From NCBI GenBank assembly GCA_023432995.1, contig JAEZES010000240.1, positions 1-17,428 of the forward strand: DNA of 17,428 nucleotides, written 5' to 3'. This document shows positions 1 to 7,575 of this stretch, one piece after another. The notes under the pieces were generated by a model. The model searched no databases and had not been told where the DNA came from. It was given only the letters and a program-made list of their open reading frames with translations. The DNA is from Pseudomonadota bacterium. Lineage in GTDB: Bacteria; Pseudomonadota; Alphaproteobacteria; Sphingomonadales; Sphingomonadaceae. Position 1 is the stretch's first letter. Each line of letters starts with the position of its first letter. A program made the translations under genes and the position numbers.

Positions 1-1929
1 GACCTGGCCCCAGCGCGCGACAGCGCCGAGCGCGACGACCGGATTGGCCTCGCCGGGCACGGCGGCGAGCAGGTCGAGCGAGCGTCCGGCGGTCTGGTAG
101 CCGGCCTGCGCGAGCGCGAAGGCGTCGCGCACCAGGCCGAGCTGGTCGATCGGCTCGAGGCCGGGCAGCGCCTCGACCAGCGCCTGGCCCATCGCCGGCG
201 AGTAGAGCGAACGGAAGTAGCCGAGCTGGCCGCTGTTGACGACCACCGCCCCGCACCCGGGCAGTTCGAGCGACGCGCGGCCTTCGAGCACGTGCCGCAC
301 CGGCGCCGCCGAGCCGACCTGGATCAGCATCGGCACGCGCCAGCGCTGCGGGTTCGCGGCCACCTCGTCCTTGCGGTCGCGGCTGAACTCGCCTTGCGTC
401 AGGCCAAGCGAGGTGGTGCCCTGGCGGCACTCGGCCTCGGCGCGCACCAGGGGCACGCCCGGCTGGAGCGTGAAGTCGTGTGCGATCTCCACCAGGCCTT
501 CGGCGCCGGACTCCTCGACCGCGCGCCACAGGTCGTCGCTGGTCGTGTTGCCGTAGCGGTGGCGCTGGATGTAGCGGCGGATGCCCTCGCGCCAGGTGTC
601 CTCGCCGGCATAGGCCTCGAGCATCGCGATAACCGCCTCGCCCTTCGAGTACGAGATCGCGTCGAACGCCTCGTTGGTCTCGGCGACCGTGCGGATCGGC
701 TGGATCACCGGGTGCGTGGTGGCGAAGGCGTCGTAGCCCATCGCGGTCTCGCGGCCGTTGACCCGCGTCAGGAGCGGAAACCAGTCCGGCCGGAACCTGG
801 CGCTGGCCTTGGTCTCCATCCAGCTGGCGAAGCCCTCGTTGAGCCACAGGTCGTCCCACCAGGCCATCGTCACGATGTCGCCGAACCACTGGTGGGCGAC
901 TTCGTGCGCGAGCGCGGTGTACATGTAATTCTGGGTCGCCGGATCGGTGATCGTCGGGTCGATCAGCAGGTAGCGCTCGAAGGTCAGGATCGCACCCCAG
1001 TTCTCCATCGCGCCGAAGAACTGCGACTGCCCGGGGGCGGCGATGTTGTCGAGCTTGGGCAGCGGGTAGGGCACGCCGAAGTAGTCGGTGTAGTATTCGA
1101 GCAGTGGCGGGGTCGATTCGAGCGCGAGCCGCGCCTGCTCGCCGCTGCCGGCCGGGCTGACGATGCCGACGTCGACGCCGCCGGGGCCCTTGGTCGAGAG
1201 ACGCTCGAAATCGCCGACGGCGAAGAACAGCAGGTAGCTCGACATCACCGGCGTGGTCGCGAAGGTCACCCGCTTGCGTCCGCCGTCGAGCGCCTGCTCG
1301 GACGCGATCGGCATGTTGCTGACGGCCATCTGCCCCGCCGGGACCACCGCCGAGAGGTCGAAGGTCGCCTTGTAGCTCGGCTCGTCGAACATCGGCGCGA
1401 AGCGGCGTGCGTCGGGCGCCTCGAACTGGGTGAACAGCCCGCGCACGGTCTCGCCGCTGCGCTTGTCGGGGTAGTCGAGCGCGAACAGGCCGGTCGCCTG
1501 GGTGTTGATCTTTCCGCGGTAGTCGAAGGCGACGCTGTAGCGCCCCGGCGCCAGCTCCGCCGGGGCGAGCAGCCGGACGGTTTGCGCGGCGGCGTCGATC
1601 TCGGGCGTGAGCGTGACGCTTGTGCCGCCGCCCGCCGGCGTCAGCCGCACCGAGGCGAACTCGAGTTCGTTGGCGTGGAGCGTGAGCGTGTCGGTGCGTT
1701 CGTAGAGCTCGATGTCGATCCGCGCCGCGCCGGTAAACGCGAGATGGGCCGCGTCGGGCACGACCTCGATCGCGTAGTGCAGCGGGCGGGCGATGCGCGG
1801 CAGGTCGCTCGGCACGGTCGTCGACAGCGGACCGGAGGTCGTGGCCGGCGCGGGCGCCTCGGCGAACGGGGCGGTGGCGCAGCCGGCGAGCAGCAGGCCG
1901 GCGAGCGCGGTGGCAGCAAGACGCTTCAA
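1..1929 (-). CDS. M1 family zinc aminopeptidase, lipoprotein (C-terminus cut by window edge)
   Basis: Zinc-dependent M1 aminopeptidase that removes N-terminal residues from peptides; 643 codons are visible and the C-terminal domain runs off the left edge. The exopeptidase motif GAMENWG lies at about residues 306-312. The zinc/catalytic motif HEVAH is at 342-346, and the third zinc ligand Glu365 sits in NEGFA, the exact HExxH-x18-E spacing of the family. The beta-rich N-terminal domain comes first. I start it at TTG 1929 because this gives a clean lipoprotein signal (MKRLAATALAGLLLAGC, lipid-attached Cys17), so it is probably periplasmic, anchored to the membrane. A GGAG lies about 10 nt upstream. 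It follows the histidine kinase on the same strand after 70 bp and may be read with that operon. The family call is secure; the TTG start is an inference from the signal peptide. PepN-type and ERAP/leukotriene-type subfamilies cannot be separated without the missing end. Confidence 0.93.
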   Translation of the reverse strand, partial: MKRLAATALAGLLLAGCATAPFAEAPAPATTSGPLSTTVPSDLPRIARPLHYAIEVVPDAAHLAFTGAARIDIELYERTDTLTLHANELEFASVRLTPAGGGTSVTLTPEIDAAAQTVRLLAPAELAPGRYSVAFDYRGKINTQATGLFALDYPDKRSGETVRGLFTQFEAPDARRFAPMFDEPSYKATFDLSAVVPAGQMAVSNMPIASEQALDGGRKRVTFATTPVMSSYLLFFAVGDFERLSTKGPGGVDVGIVSPAGSGEQARLALESTPPLLEYYTDYFGVPYPLPKLDNIAAPGQSQFFGAMENWGAILTFERYLLIDPTITDPATQNYMYTALAHEVAHQWFGDIVTMAWWDDLWLNEGFASWMETKASARFRPDWFPLLTRVNGRETAMGYDAFATTHPVIQPIRTVAETNEAFDAISYSKGEAVIAMLEAYAGEDTWREGIRRYIQRHRYGNTTSDDLWRAVEESGAEGLVEIAHDFTLQPGVPLVRAEAECRQGTTSLGLTQGEFSRDRKDEVAANPQRWRVPMLIQVGSAAPVRHVLEGRASLELPGCGAVVVNSGQLGYFRSLYSPAMGQALVEALPGLEPIDQLGLVRDAFALAQAGYQTAGRSLDLLAAVPGEANPVVALGAVARWGQV

Positions 1930-1999
1930 GGAAGGGCGACTCCGGAAGTTGGTTTCTCGGGCAACCGCCTAGCAGCGCGGCGGCGGAAAGGCGAAGCCG

Positions 2000-3400
2000 T
2001 CAGTCGATTGGCAAGCGCAGCTCGGCGACCAGCCCTTCGACCTTGCCGCCGGCGCCGGGCCGGTTGCGCAGCGCCAGGGTGCCGCCGTGCTGTTCGGCGA
2101 TCGCGCGCGCCAGCGTCAGGCCGAGGCCGGCGCCGCCGGTCTCGCGGTTGCGCGAGGATTCGCCGCGCGAAAAGGGTTCCATCATCGCGGCGATCTCGCC
2201 CACCGGGATGCCGGGGCCGTCGTCCTCGATGCGGATCACGGCGAAGCGCCCCTCGCGGACCAGCGAGACCCGCGCGCGCTCGCCGTAGCGCAGCGCGTTC
2301 TCGATCAGGTTGCGCAGCGCGCGCCTCAGCCAGGTGGCCCGGAGCGGCATCGCCAGCCGCACGCTCTCGGCCAGCTCGACCGGCTCCTGCATGTCCTCGA
2401 ACTCTTCGACCACCGCGGCGAGCAGCGCGGACAGTTCGGTGCGCTCGAGCGGATCGCTCGGGCGGCCGACGCGGGCAAGCGAGAGGATGTCGTCGAGCGA
2501 GCGCGTGATGTCCTCGATGCTGGCGGCCATCTTGGCGCGTTCGGCGTCGTCCTCGACCGACTCGATGCGTACGCGCAGCGCCGCGAGCGGGGTCTTGAGG
2601 TCGTGCCCGATCGCGCCGAGCATGACGTCCTTCTCGTTGAGCAGCGCGGCGATGCGCGCTTCCATCGCGTTGTGCGCGGCGATCAGCCGGCGGGTGTCGT
2701 CGGGCCCGGTCGGCTCGAGCTGCCCGTCGAGCTCGCGCGTCGCCGCGAAGTGCTCGAGTCGCCGCGTCAGCGCGGCGATCGGCCGGGTGATCCTCCGCAG
2801 CAGCCAGGCCAGCCCGCCCACCAGCAGCGCGTAGAGCAGCAGCGTCTGGCCGATCAGCCAGCCGAGCTGGGTCGGCTCGCCGGCCGAGCGCGGCCAACGC
2901 GCGACCGTCCACTCGTTTCCTTCCGCACGACCCATCGCGGCGACGATGAACTCGGCGTCGGACCATTCGGCCCGCTGCTGCCATTGCCCGCGCGCCTGCA
3001 AACGCCCGACCACATAGGGATCGTCGATGACCTTGCGCGTCGTGACCAGGATTTCGGCGGGGCTGATGCCCTGCTCGACGAGGATGGCCGCGATCATGGC
3101 TTCGCGCTGCGGATCGCGGGTTTCGCCCGGCCGCAGCGGGTAGGTCTCGGTGTGCTCGACGCGGAAGCGCTGCCAGCTCTGCCTGCCGGTGGTGGCGCCC
3201 TCGGCGGGCTTCGCCTGGCGGAAGTCGAACCGCGGCTCGGAGACGAGCTGGAACGCCAGCCCGTTGAGCGCCCACAGCTCGCGGCGCTGCTCGGCCGCGC
3301 GGTATTGCAGCACCGCCGAGATCGTCTGCGCCACGAGCAGCGCCAGGGCGACCGACAGCAGCATCTGCCCGAGGAGGCTCTTGGGGAGGAAGCGGCGCAT
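2000..3400 (-). CDS. OmpR/EnvZ-class sensor histidine kinase
   Basis: Membrane histidine kinase that senses an unknown signal and phosphorylates the adjacent regulator. I use the ATG at 3400 (466 aa) because MRRFLPKSLLGQMLLS is a typical kinase N-terminus and lies 7 nt after the regulator's stop. An in-frame ATG at 3448 would add 16 residues and overlap the regulator. Membrane helix 1 is about residues 12-31 and helix 2 about 180-201, enclosing a periplasmic sensor of about 150 residues of no recognised fold. Then come a HAMP domain (about 202-250) and the H-box GHDLKTPL with phospho-acceptor His266. The ATPase shows an N-box (LRNLIENALRYG), a G1 box (DDGPGIP) and a G2 box (GGAGLGLTLARAIAEQHGG). 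All catalytic motifs are intact. It is the second gene of the regulator-kinase pair and is coupled by near-overlap. The nearby EF-hand gene makes a cation, for example calcium, a reasonable guess for the signal, but nothing in the sensor proves this. Confidence 0.95.
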   Translation of the reverse strand: MRRFLPKSLLGQMLLSVALALLVAQTISAVLQYRAAEQRRELWALNGLAFQLVSEPRFDFRQAKPAEGATTGRQSWQRFRVEHTETYPLRPGETRDPQREAMIAAILVEQGISPAEILVTTRKVIDDPYVVGRLQARGQWQQRAEWSDAEFIVAAMGRAEGNEWTVARWPRSAGEPTQLGWLIGQTLLLYALLVGGLAWLLRRITRPIAALTRRLEHFAATRELDGQLEPTGPDDTRRLIAAHNAMEARIAALLNEKDVMLGAIGHDLKTPLAALRVRIESVEDDAERAKMAASIEDITRSLDDILSLARVGRPSDPLERTELSALLAAVVEEFEDMQEPVELAESVRLAMPLRATWLRRALRNLIENALRYGERARVSLVREGRFAVIRIEDDGPGIPVGEIAAMMEPFSRGESSRNRETGGAGLGLTLARAIAEQHGGTLALRNRPGAGGKVEGLVAELRLPID

Positions 3401-3407
3401 CGGGAGT

Positions 3408-4145
3408 TCAACCGCGCTCGGGCGCGGTGCGCTTGACGTCGGCTGCAAGGCGGTAGCCGCCTCCCCACACGGTCTGGATCAGCTTGGGGTCGCGGCTGTC
3501 GGCTTCCATCTTGCGCCTCAGCCGGCTGACCTGGTTGTCGACCGCGCGATCGAACAGGTGCGCTTCGCGCCCCTGGACCATGTCGAGCAGGCGGTCGCGG
3601 TCGAGCACCTGGCGCGGGTGCGTAAGGAACGCGACCAGCAGGCGGAACTCGGCCGACGACAGCGGCACGACCGTGCCCTCGGGGTCGGTCAGGCGCCGCT
3701 TGAGCGGATCGAGCTGCCAGCCTTCGAATTCGTAGAGCGCGTCCTCGTCGGGAGCCGCCTGGGCCTGCTTGCCCGCGCGGCGCAGCACCGAGCGGATTCG
3801 CGCGACCAGTTCGCGCGGTTCGAACGGCTTGACCACGTAGTCGTCGGCGCCGATCTCGAGCCCGACGATGCGGTCGGTCGCCTCGGCGCGCGCGGTCAGG
3901 AGGATGACCGGGATGTTCTTGGCTTCCGACAGGTGCCGGCACAGCGACAGGCCGTCCTCGCCGGGCATCATGATGTCGAGCAGCACCAGGTCGGGGGTTT
4001 CCTCGAGCAGCGCCGACCGCGCCTTGGCCGCATCCTCGGCCTGGCGGACGACGAACCCCTGACGGACCAGATAATCCGCCAGCGGCTGCCTCAGACTCGG
4101 TTCGTCGTCGACGAGCAGGACGCGGGTCGCGGTCGAATCGTTCAC
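3408..4145 (-). CDS. OmpR-family response regulator
   Basis: DNA-binding response regulator, 245 aa, the usual length for the OmpR family. The receiver domain (about residues 7-120) has acidic Asp13/Asp14, phosphorylation site Asp57 (LVLLDIMMPGEDG), the switch Thr in LLTARAE and the conserved Lys in VVKPFEP. A C-terminal winged helix (about 145-240) carries the family signature around RAVDNQVSRLRRKME and the wing VWGGGYRL. The start must be GTG 4145 (VNDSTATRVLLVDDEP). The frame stays open upstream to 4349, but that stretch is antisense to the EF-hand gene, and GGGGAGGA lies about 11 nt before the GTG. It sits 28 bp after the EF-hand gene and 7 nt before the kinase, so the three probably form an operon and the pair are cognate partners. 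Candidate self-binding sites are the direct repeats upstream of the EF-hand gene (4805-4843). Confidence 0.95.
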   Translation of the reverse strand: MNDSTATRVLLVDDEPSLRQPLADYLVRQGFVVRQAEDAAKARSALLEETPDLVLLDIMMPGEDGLSLCRHLSEAKNIPVILLTARAEATDRIVGLEIGADDYVVKPFEPRELVARIRSVLRRAGKQAQAAPDEDALYEFEGWQLDPLKRRLTDPEGTVVPLSSAEFRLLVAFLTHPRQVLDRDRLLDMVQGREAHLFDRAVDNQVSRLRRKMEADSRDPKLIQTVWGGGYRLAADVKRTAPERG

Positions 4146-4173
4146 CGGCGCTGACGTCCTCCCCGATCGTGGC

Positions 4174-4698
4174 TCAGCCGGCGCCCCGCGCGGGACGCCC
4201 GCGGCGCATGTTGTGACGCATGTGCTGGCGCGCTTCGCGGCGTTCTTCAAGGCTGATTGTGCCGTCGCCGTTGGCGTCGGCCTTGTCGAACCGCGCCAGC
4301 GCGGCGGTGGTGAACTCGGCGGCGGTGACGGTGCCGTCGTTGTCGGCATCGGCGGTGCGGGTCATGCCACGGTGGCCGAAGGCCGGCCGGGCTCGGTCAC
4401 GGCCGGCACGGCTCTGGCGTCGCCCGTCGCGCCGGGTTTCGAATTCGGCAAAGCTGATCGAGCCGTCGCCGTCGGCATCGATCCGCCCGAACGCCTCGCG
4501 GCGCGTCGCCTCGCGGTCGGCCGCGTCGAGCACGCCGTCGGCGTTGGCGTCCATCCGGGCGAACATCGCCGAGGTGCGCTGCTCGACGTCGGCGCGGGTC
4601 ATCGCGCGCGGCTCGGGGCGCGCCTCGCCGCGGGCATAGGCGGTGCCGGCGCCAAGAGCGGCGACCGCGGCAAGCGACAGGACAAGCGACTTGCGCAT
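4174..4698 (-). CDS. Secreted four-EF-hand calcium-binding protein
   Basis: Predicted exported calcium-binding protein of 174 aa. A Sec signal peptide (MRKSLVLSLAAVAALGAGTAYA) covers residues 1-22. Four EF-hand loops follow, starting near Asp50 (DANADGVLDAAD), Asp74 (DADGDGSISFAE), Asp117 (DADNDGTVTAAE) and Asp141 (DANGDGTISLEE). Each keeps the acidic and glycine positions for Ca2+. The tail is rich in Arg, His and Met (from about 153). The ATG at 4698 is preferred over the open frame reaching 4872 because it gives the signal peptide and has GGAGAG 7 nt upstream. It is the first gene of a presumed operon with the response regulator and kinase. This suggests it buffers or reports periplasmic calcium for that system, which is inference from position. 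Its leader is long and structured. Confidence 0.92.
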   Translation of the reverse strand: MRKSLVLSLAAVAALGAGTAYARGEARPEPRAMTRADVEQRTSAMFARMDANADGVLDAADREATRREAFGRIDADGDGSISFAEFETRRDGRRQSRAGRDRARPAFGHRGMTRTADADNDGTVTAAEFTTAALARFDKADANGDGTISLEERREARQHMRHNMRRGRPARGAG

Positions 4699-4717
4699 GA
4701 GCAGTCTCTCCAGAAAC

Positions 4718-4774
4718 CCCCGTTCGGGAGTAACGGGGCGCCGGCCTGAAGGGGAGCAAAGGGAGCGGCGCCCC
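4718..4774 (-). promoter_or_regulatory. Two mutually exclusive hairpins in the leader of the EF-hand operon
   Basis: Read on the minus strand, the leader before the EF-hand ATG can form two perfect stem-loops. One pairs 4766-4774 with 4735-4743 (9 bp, GGGGCGCCG/CGGCGCCCC, 22-nt loop). The other pairs 4732-4738 with 4718-4724 (7 bp, CCCCGTT/AACGGGG, 7-nt loop). They share bases 4735-4738, so only one can form at a time. The second ends 7 nt before the ribosome-binding site (GGAGAG). Its loop contains CTCC, which could pair with that site. There is no U-tract, so translational control is likelier than termination. The pairing is read directly; the regulatory role is inferred. GC-rich sequence forms chance stems easily. 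Confidence 0.4.
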
Positions 4775-4801
4775 GCCACCCACGATCGGGTCTTACCTGC
4801 C

Positions 4802-4850
4802 CAATGTCGCACCTCTTTGCCGGGCGGGGGCAAAATTGTCGCAATTTGTA
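4802..4850. promoter_or_regulatory. Operator-like cluster of direct and inverted repeats
   Basis: This is the only AT-richer patch in the spacer upstream of the EF-hand operon. It contains direct repeats TGTCGCA at 4805-4811 and 4837-4843, 32 bp apart, about three helical turns. Between them is an inverted repeat TTTGCC/GGCAAA (4816-4821 and 4829-4834, 7-nt spacer). The second direct repeat is embedded in the palindrome AAATTG-TCG-CAATTT (4833-4847). OmpR-type regulators commonly bind direct repeats, so autoregulation is plausible. The central hairpin could instead act as a terminator for the cupin gene, though it lacks a U-tract. I could not place convincing -35/-10 boxes here. The rest of the 4699-4890 spacer holds the leader hairpins and nothing else I recognise. 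Confidence 0.4.
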
Positions 4851-4890
4851 ACCCGCGGCAAGCGTCGTTCACCCCCGGGCAAGCGGCGGA

Positions 4891-5295
4891 TCAGCGCGAT
4901 CGCCCCTGAGTGCCCACCCCGGGCGTGACGAAGAACCCGGTAGCGTGGTCGGGAACGTCCGCCGTGTGCCAGACACCGGCCGGGTTGACCGCGTATTCGC
5001 CGGGGCCAAGCGAAGTGCGCACCTGCTCCCCGCCCAATTCCTGGATCAGGGTCAGGCCGCCCTCGACGCAGACGACGAGCTCGTCGCCGGCCGGATGCAT
5101 CTCCCAGCCGGCCCAGTCCTCGGTGAAGCGGAAGCACGAGACCAGCCGCCCGGCCTCGCCATCCTCGGCATGGCGCGCGGCGTAGTCGGTGTACCACTGC
5201 ATCGCCCGCTCATCGCGCGGGAACTCGGGTTGCGGCACCGCGGTACCGCCGTTGCCGAGATGCACCGGGAAGCGCTCGAGCGAGCGCGCAGTCAT
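4891..5295 (-). CDS. Cupin-domain protein
   Basis: Small single-domain cupin of 134 aa, probably cytosolic, with no signal peptide. Cupin motif 1 is degenerate (HPAGDELVVCVEGG, His67 and Glu72, with only one His of the usual pair). Motif 2 is good (GEYAVNPAGVWH, residues 99-110, His110). A metal site with fewer ligands than usual is possible. The ATG at 5295 overlaps the stop of the upstream VOC gene as ATGA, so the two are translationally coupled and probably act together. Both folds are common in small metal-dependent enzymes and binding proteins, but the substrate cannot be read from sequence. Open frame upstream of 5295 is antisense-type shadow over the VOC gene and was not used. Confidence 0.85.
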   Translation of the reverse strand: MTARSLERFPVHLGNGGTAVPQPEFPRDERAMQWYTDYAARHAEDGEAGRLVSCFRFTEDWAGWEMHPAGDELVVCVEGGLTLIQELGGEQVRTSLGPGEYAVNPAGVWHTADVPDHATGFFVTPGVGTQGRSR

Positions 5296-5672
5296 GCCGC
5301 GTCCGCCCGGAAGTGGTACGCGACCAGCTTGTTGCCCGCCGGATCGCGAAAATAGGCCCCGTAGAACTGCGGCGAACGCTCGCCGGGCGGGCCTTCGTCG
5401 CGGCCGCCGTTGGCCAGCGCATAGTGATAGATCCGGTCGACCTGCTCGTCGGTTTCGGTCGCGAAGCCGAACATCGTGCCGTTGCCGACGGTCGCCGGCT
5501 GCCCGTCGTAGGGCTTGATCACGCAGAACGCCGCGCCCTGGCCCGGCGAGCTCCACATGACCGCGCGCTCGGTCTCCATCACCCGGCTGTGGCCCAAGAC
5601 CTGTGCGATCGGTTCGTAGAACTCGGCCGACGCCTTGAGGTCGTTGGTGCCGAGACTGCAGTATCCAAGCAT
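5292..5672 (-). CDS. VOC superfamily (glyoxalase/bleomycin-resistance fold) protein
   Basis: A 126-aa vicinal-oxygen-chelate protein with two beta-alpha-beta-beta-beta modules. The N-terminal module starts MLGYCSLGTNDLKASAEFYE. The second ends with FRDPAGNKLVAYHF, the typical C-terminal signature. Such proteins are glyoxalases, dioxygenases or antibiotic-binding proteins; this subgroup is mostly uncharacterised. The canonical first-strand metal His is not evident, so catalysis as a glyoxalase is doubtful. The start at ATG 5672 has a strong GGGGAGGA about 6 nt upstream. It is the first gene of a two-gene unit, with its TGA overlapping the cupin ATG. Confidence 0.88.
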   Translation of the reverse strand: MLGYCSLGTNDLKASAEFYEPIAQVLGHSRVMETERAVMWSSPGQGAAFCVIKPYDGQPATVGNGTMFGFATETDEQVDRIYHYALANGGRDEGPPGERSPQFYGAYFRDPAGNKLVAYHFRADAA

Positions 5673-5709
5673 GCCGCGTCCTCCCCTGCTGCGACTCGCG
5701 ACCTCGAGA

Positions 5710-5738
5710 ACATTAGAAGAACGATAGCGCCTCTACAA
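5710..5738 (-). promoter_or_regulatory. Possible sigma-70 promoter for the VOC-cupin unit
   Basis: On the minus strand TTGTAG (5738-5733, which includes the aminopeptidase P stop) is followed after 17 bp by TAATGT (5715-5710), about 35 bp before the VOC start. Each box matches consensus at only 3 of 6 positions but spacing is ideal and the 60-bp spacer is locally AT-richer. Weak prediction. Confidence 0.3.
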
Positions 5739-7538
5739 GGGCGCGCAGGCGTCCTCCAGCCAGGCCAGCGCCGCGCCCTCGAGCTGCGGTGCGAGCACCT
5801 CGCGGACCCGCGCATGGTACGCATTCCACCACGAGACTTCGGCAGGGGACAGCAGCGCGCGGTCGACCAGCGCCCTGTCGATCGGCGCCAGCGTCAGCGT
5901 CTCGAACCCGAGCCAGTCGCCCTCCTGGCCGGCAATCTTGCGGGGCTCGACCAACACCAGGTTCTCGATGCGGATGCCGTATTCGCCGGTCTTGTAGTAG
6001 CCGGGCTCGTTCGACAGGATCATTCCCGCGAGCAGCTCCTGTTCGGTTCCCGCCTGCCCGCCGCGCGGTTTGGCGATGCGCTGCGGCCCTTCGTGAACCG
6101 CGAGGAACGCGCCGACGCCGTGGCCCGTGCCGTGCGCGTAGTCGAGCCCGGTCTGCCACAGGAACTGCCGCGCCAGCGTGTCGAGCTGCGATCCGGTGGT
6201 GCCCCGCGGGAAGGTCTGCACGGCGAGCGCGATGTGGCCCTTGAGCACACGGGTGAAGCGGTCCCTCACCTCGGCGGGCGGCTCCCCGGGGCCGATCCAC
6301 ACGGTGCGGGTGATGTCGGTCGTGCCGTCGGCGTACTGCCCGCCCGAATCGACCAGGTAGACGCTGTCCTGTTCGAGCCGGCGGTTGGTCTCCTCGCTCA
6401 CCCGGTAGTGGACGATCGCGCCGTTCGGGCCGGCGCCGCTGATCGTGTCGAAGCTGAGGTCGCGCAAGTCGCCGGTGTCCTGGCGGAACTGGTGCAGGCG
6501 CGCCGCGGCCGAGAGCTCGTCGACCTCGCCCTTCGGCGCCTCGATCGACAGCCAGTGGAGGAAACGGGCGACCGCGGCGCCATCGCGCGCCTGCGCCGCG
6601 CGGTGGCCGGCGCGTTCGGCGTCGTTCTTGACCGCCTTGGGCAGCACGACCGGGTCGGTCGCGCGGACTACTTCGGCCTTCGCTGCCTCGAGCGCGGTGA
6701 AGATCGCCGCGACCGAGCGCTCGGGATCGGCGGCGACGCGCTTGCCGGCAAGCTCGGCCAGTGCCGCGGTAAACTGGTCGCGCGGCCGCACGCGAACCGC
6801 GTTGCCGAGATGCGCGGCGACCTCCGGCGGCACCTTCTCGGGGGCGATGAACCAGTCGGCCGTGCCGTCGGCATGGGCGATCACGTAGGACAGCGCCACC
6901 GGCGTGCGCTCGACGTCCGACCCGCGCACGTTGAGCAGCCAGGCGACCGAATCGAGCGCCGAGATCACCGCCGCGTCGAGCTTCTCGGCCTTGAGCCACT
7001 CGCCGACTTCGGCGCGCTTGTCGGCGCTCGAGCGGCCGGCGAGCGCGTCATCCTGCACGAAGGCCGGCGCGGCCGACGGTTCGGGCCGGTCCTGCCACAC
7101 GGCGTCGACCGGGTTGGCCGAGACCGGCACCAGTTCCGCACCGACGGCGTCGAGCGCCTTGGCTGCCGCCTTGGCCCAGCCGCTGGTGTGCAGCCAGGGG
7201 TCGAAGCCGACTTTCGCGCCCGCGCCCGCGTTGGCCGCCAGCCACGCCGCGAGCGAATCCTGCGGCACCGACTTGTACTCGTAGAGCCGCCCGTCGACCT
7301 GGTCGCGCACCTGCAGCGTGTAGCGGCCGTCGACGAAGATCGCCGCCTTGTCCCTGAGCACCGCCGCGGTCCCGGCGGATCCGCCGAACCCGGTCAGCCA
7401 GGCGAGCCGCTGGGCATAGGCGCCGACGTATTCCGACAGATGCTCGTCGGAGATCGGCACCACGAACCCGTCGAGGCCCTGCCGCTCGAGCTCCTTGCGC
7501 AGCGCGGCGAGGCGGGCTTCGTGGGTCTGCATCAGCAT
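5733..7538 (-). CDS. Xaa-Pro aminopeptidase (aminopeptidase P), M24B family
   Basis: Cytosolic metallopeptidase that cleaves N-terminal Xaa-Pro bonds. It is 601 aa with the three-domain layout of the XPNPEP1-like long form: two creatinase-like N-terminal domains (about residues 5-290) and the pita-bread catalytic domain (about 300-530). The dinuclear metal ligands are present with correct spacing: Asp397 (LVDSGGQY), Asp408 (DGTTDITRT), His473 (HGTGHGVG), Glu511 (LSNEPGYY) and Glu525 (IRIENL). The proton-shuttle His377 is in AIVHY. The start at ATG 7538 has AAAGGA 7-8 nt upstream; the ATG two codons later is less well spaced, and the frame to 7589 overlaps the divergent gene. It is divergent from an S9 oligopeptidase with 37 bp between start codons, which suggests a shared control region and a shared role in peptide turnover. 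Confidence 0.96.
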   Translation of the reverse strand: MLMQTHEARLAALRKELERQGLDGFVVPISDEHLSEYVGAYAQRLAWLTGFGGSAGTAAVLRDKAAIFVDGRYTLQVRDQVDGRLYEYKSVPQDSLAAWLAANAGAGAKVGFDPWLHTSGWAKAAAKALDAVGAELVPVSANPVDAVWQDRPEPSAAPAFVQDDALAGRSSADKRAEVGEWLKAEKLDAAVISALDSVAWLLNVRGSDVERTPVALSYVIAHADGTADWFIAPEKVPPEVAAHLGNAVRVRPRDQFTAALAELAGKRVAADPERSVAAIFTALEAAKAEVVRATDPVVLPKAVKNDAERAGHRAAQARDGAAVARFLHWLSIEAPKGEVDELSAAARLHQFRQDTGDLRDLSFDTISGAGPNGAIVHYRVSEETNRRLEQDSVYLVDSGGQYADGTTDITRTVWIGPGEPPAEVRDRFTRVLKGHIALAVQTFPRGTTGSQLDTLARQFLWQTGLDYAHGTGHGVGAFLAVHEGPQRIAKPRGGQAGTEQELLAGMILSNEPGYYKTGEYGIRIENLVLVEPRKIAGQEGDWLGFETLTLAPIDRALVDRALLSPAEVSWWNAYHARVREVLAPQLEGAALAWLEDACAPL

Positions 7539-7575
7539 TGTTGCGGTCCTTTCCCGGCCTACATAGAGGCGGCCC
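7539..7575. promoter_or_regulatory. 37-bp divergent intergenic region
   Basis: Only 37 bp separate the start codons of the two divergent peptidase genes, so their promoters must overlap each other or the opposite gene. On the plus strand TTGTTG (7538-7543) and TACATA (7560-7565) are 16 bp apart, a weak match that would start transcription a few bases before ATG 7576, giving an almost leaderless mRNA. On the minus strand TATGTA occupies the same spot. The ribosome-binding site AAAGGA for the leftward gene also lies here. Promoter assignments are low confidence. Confidence 0.25.

Noticed and set aside
2043..2288. Small frames on both strands within the kinase, regulator and EF-hand genes
   Set aside because: They lie wholly inside well-supported genes, lack ribosome-binding sites, and have Arg/Pro/Ser-rich composition typical of shadow frames.
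292..2508. Very long open frame on the plus strand opposite the M1 peptidase
   Set aside because: It is the exact codon-phase complement of a gene with clear GAMEN and HExxH motifs. Its product is Arg/Gly-rich with no domain, a common artefact in GC-rich DNA.
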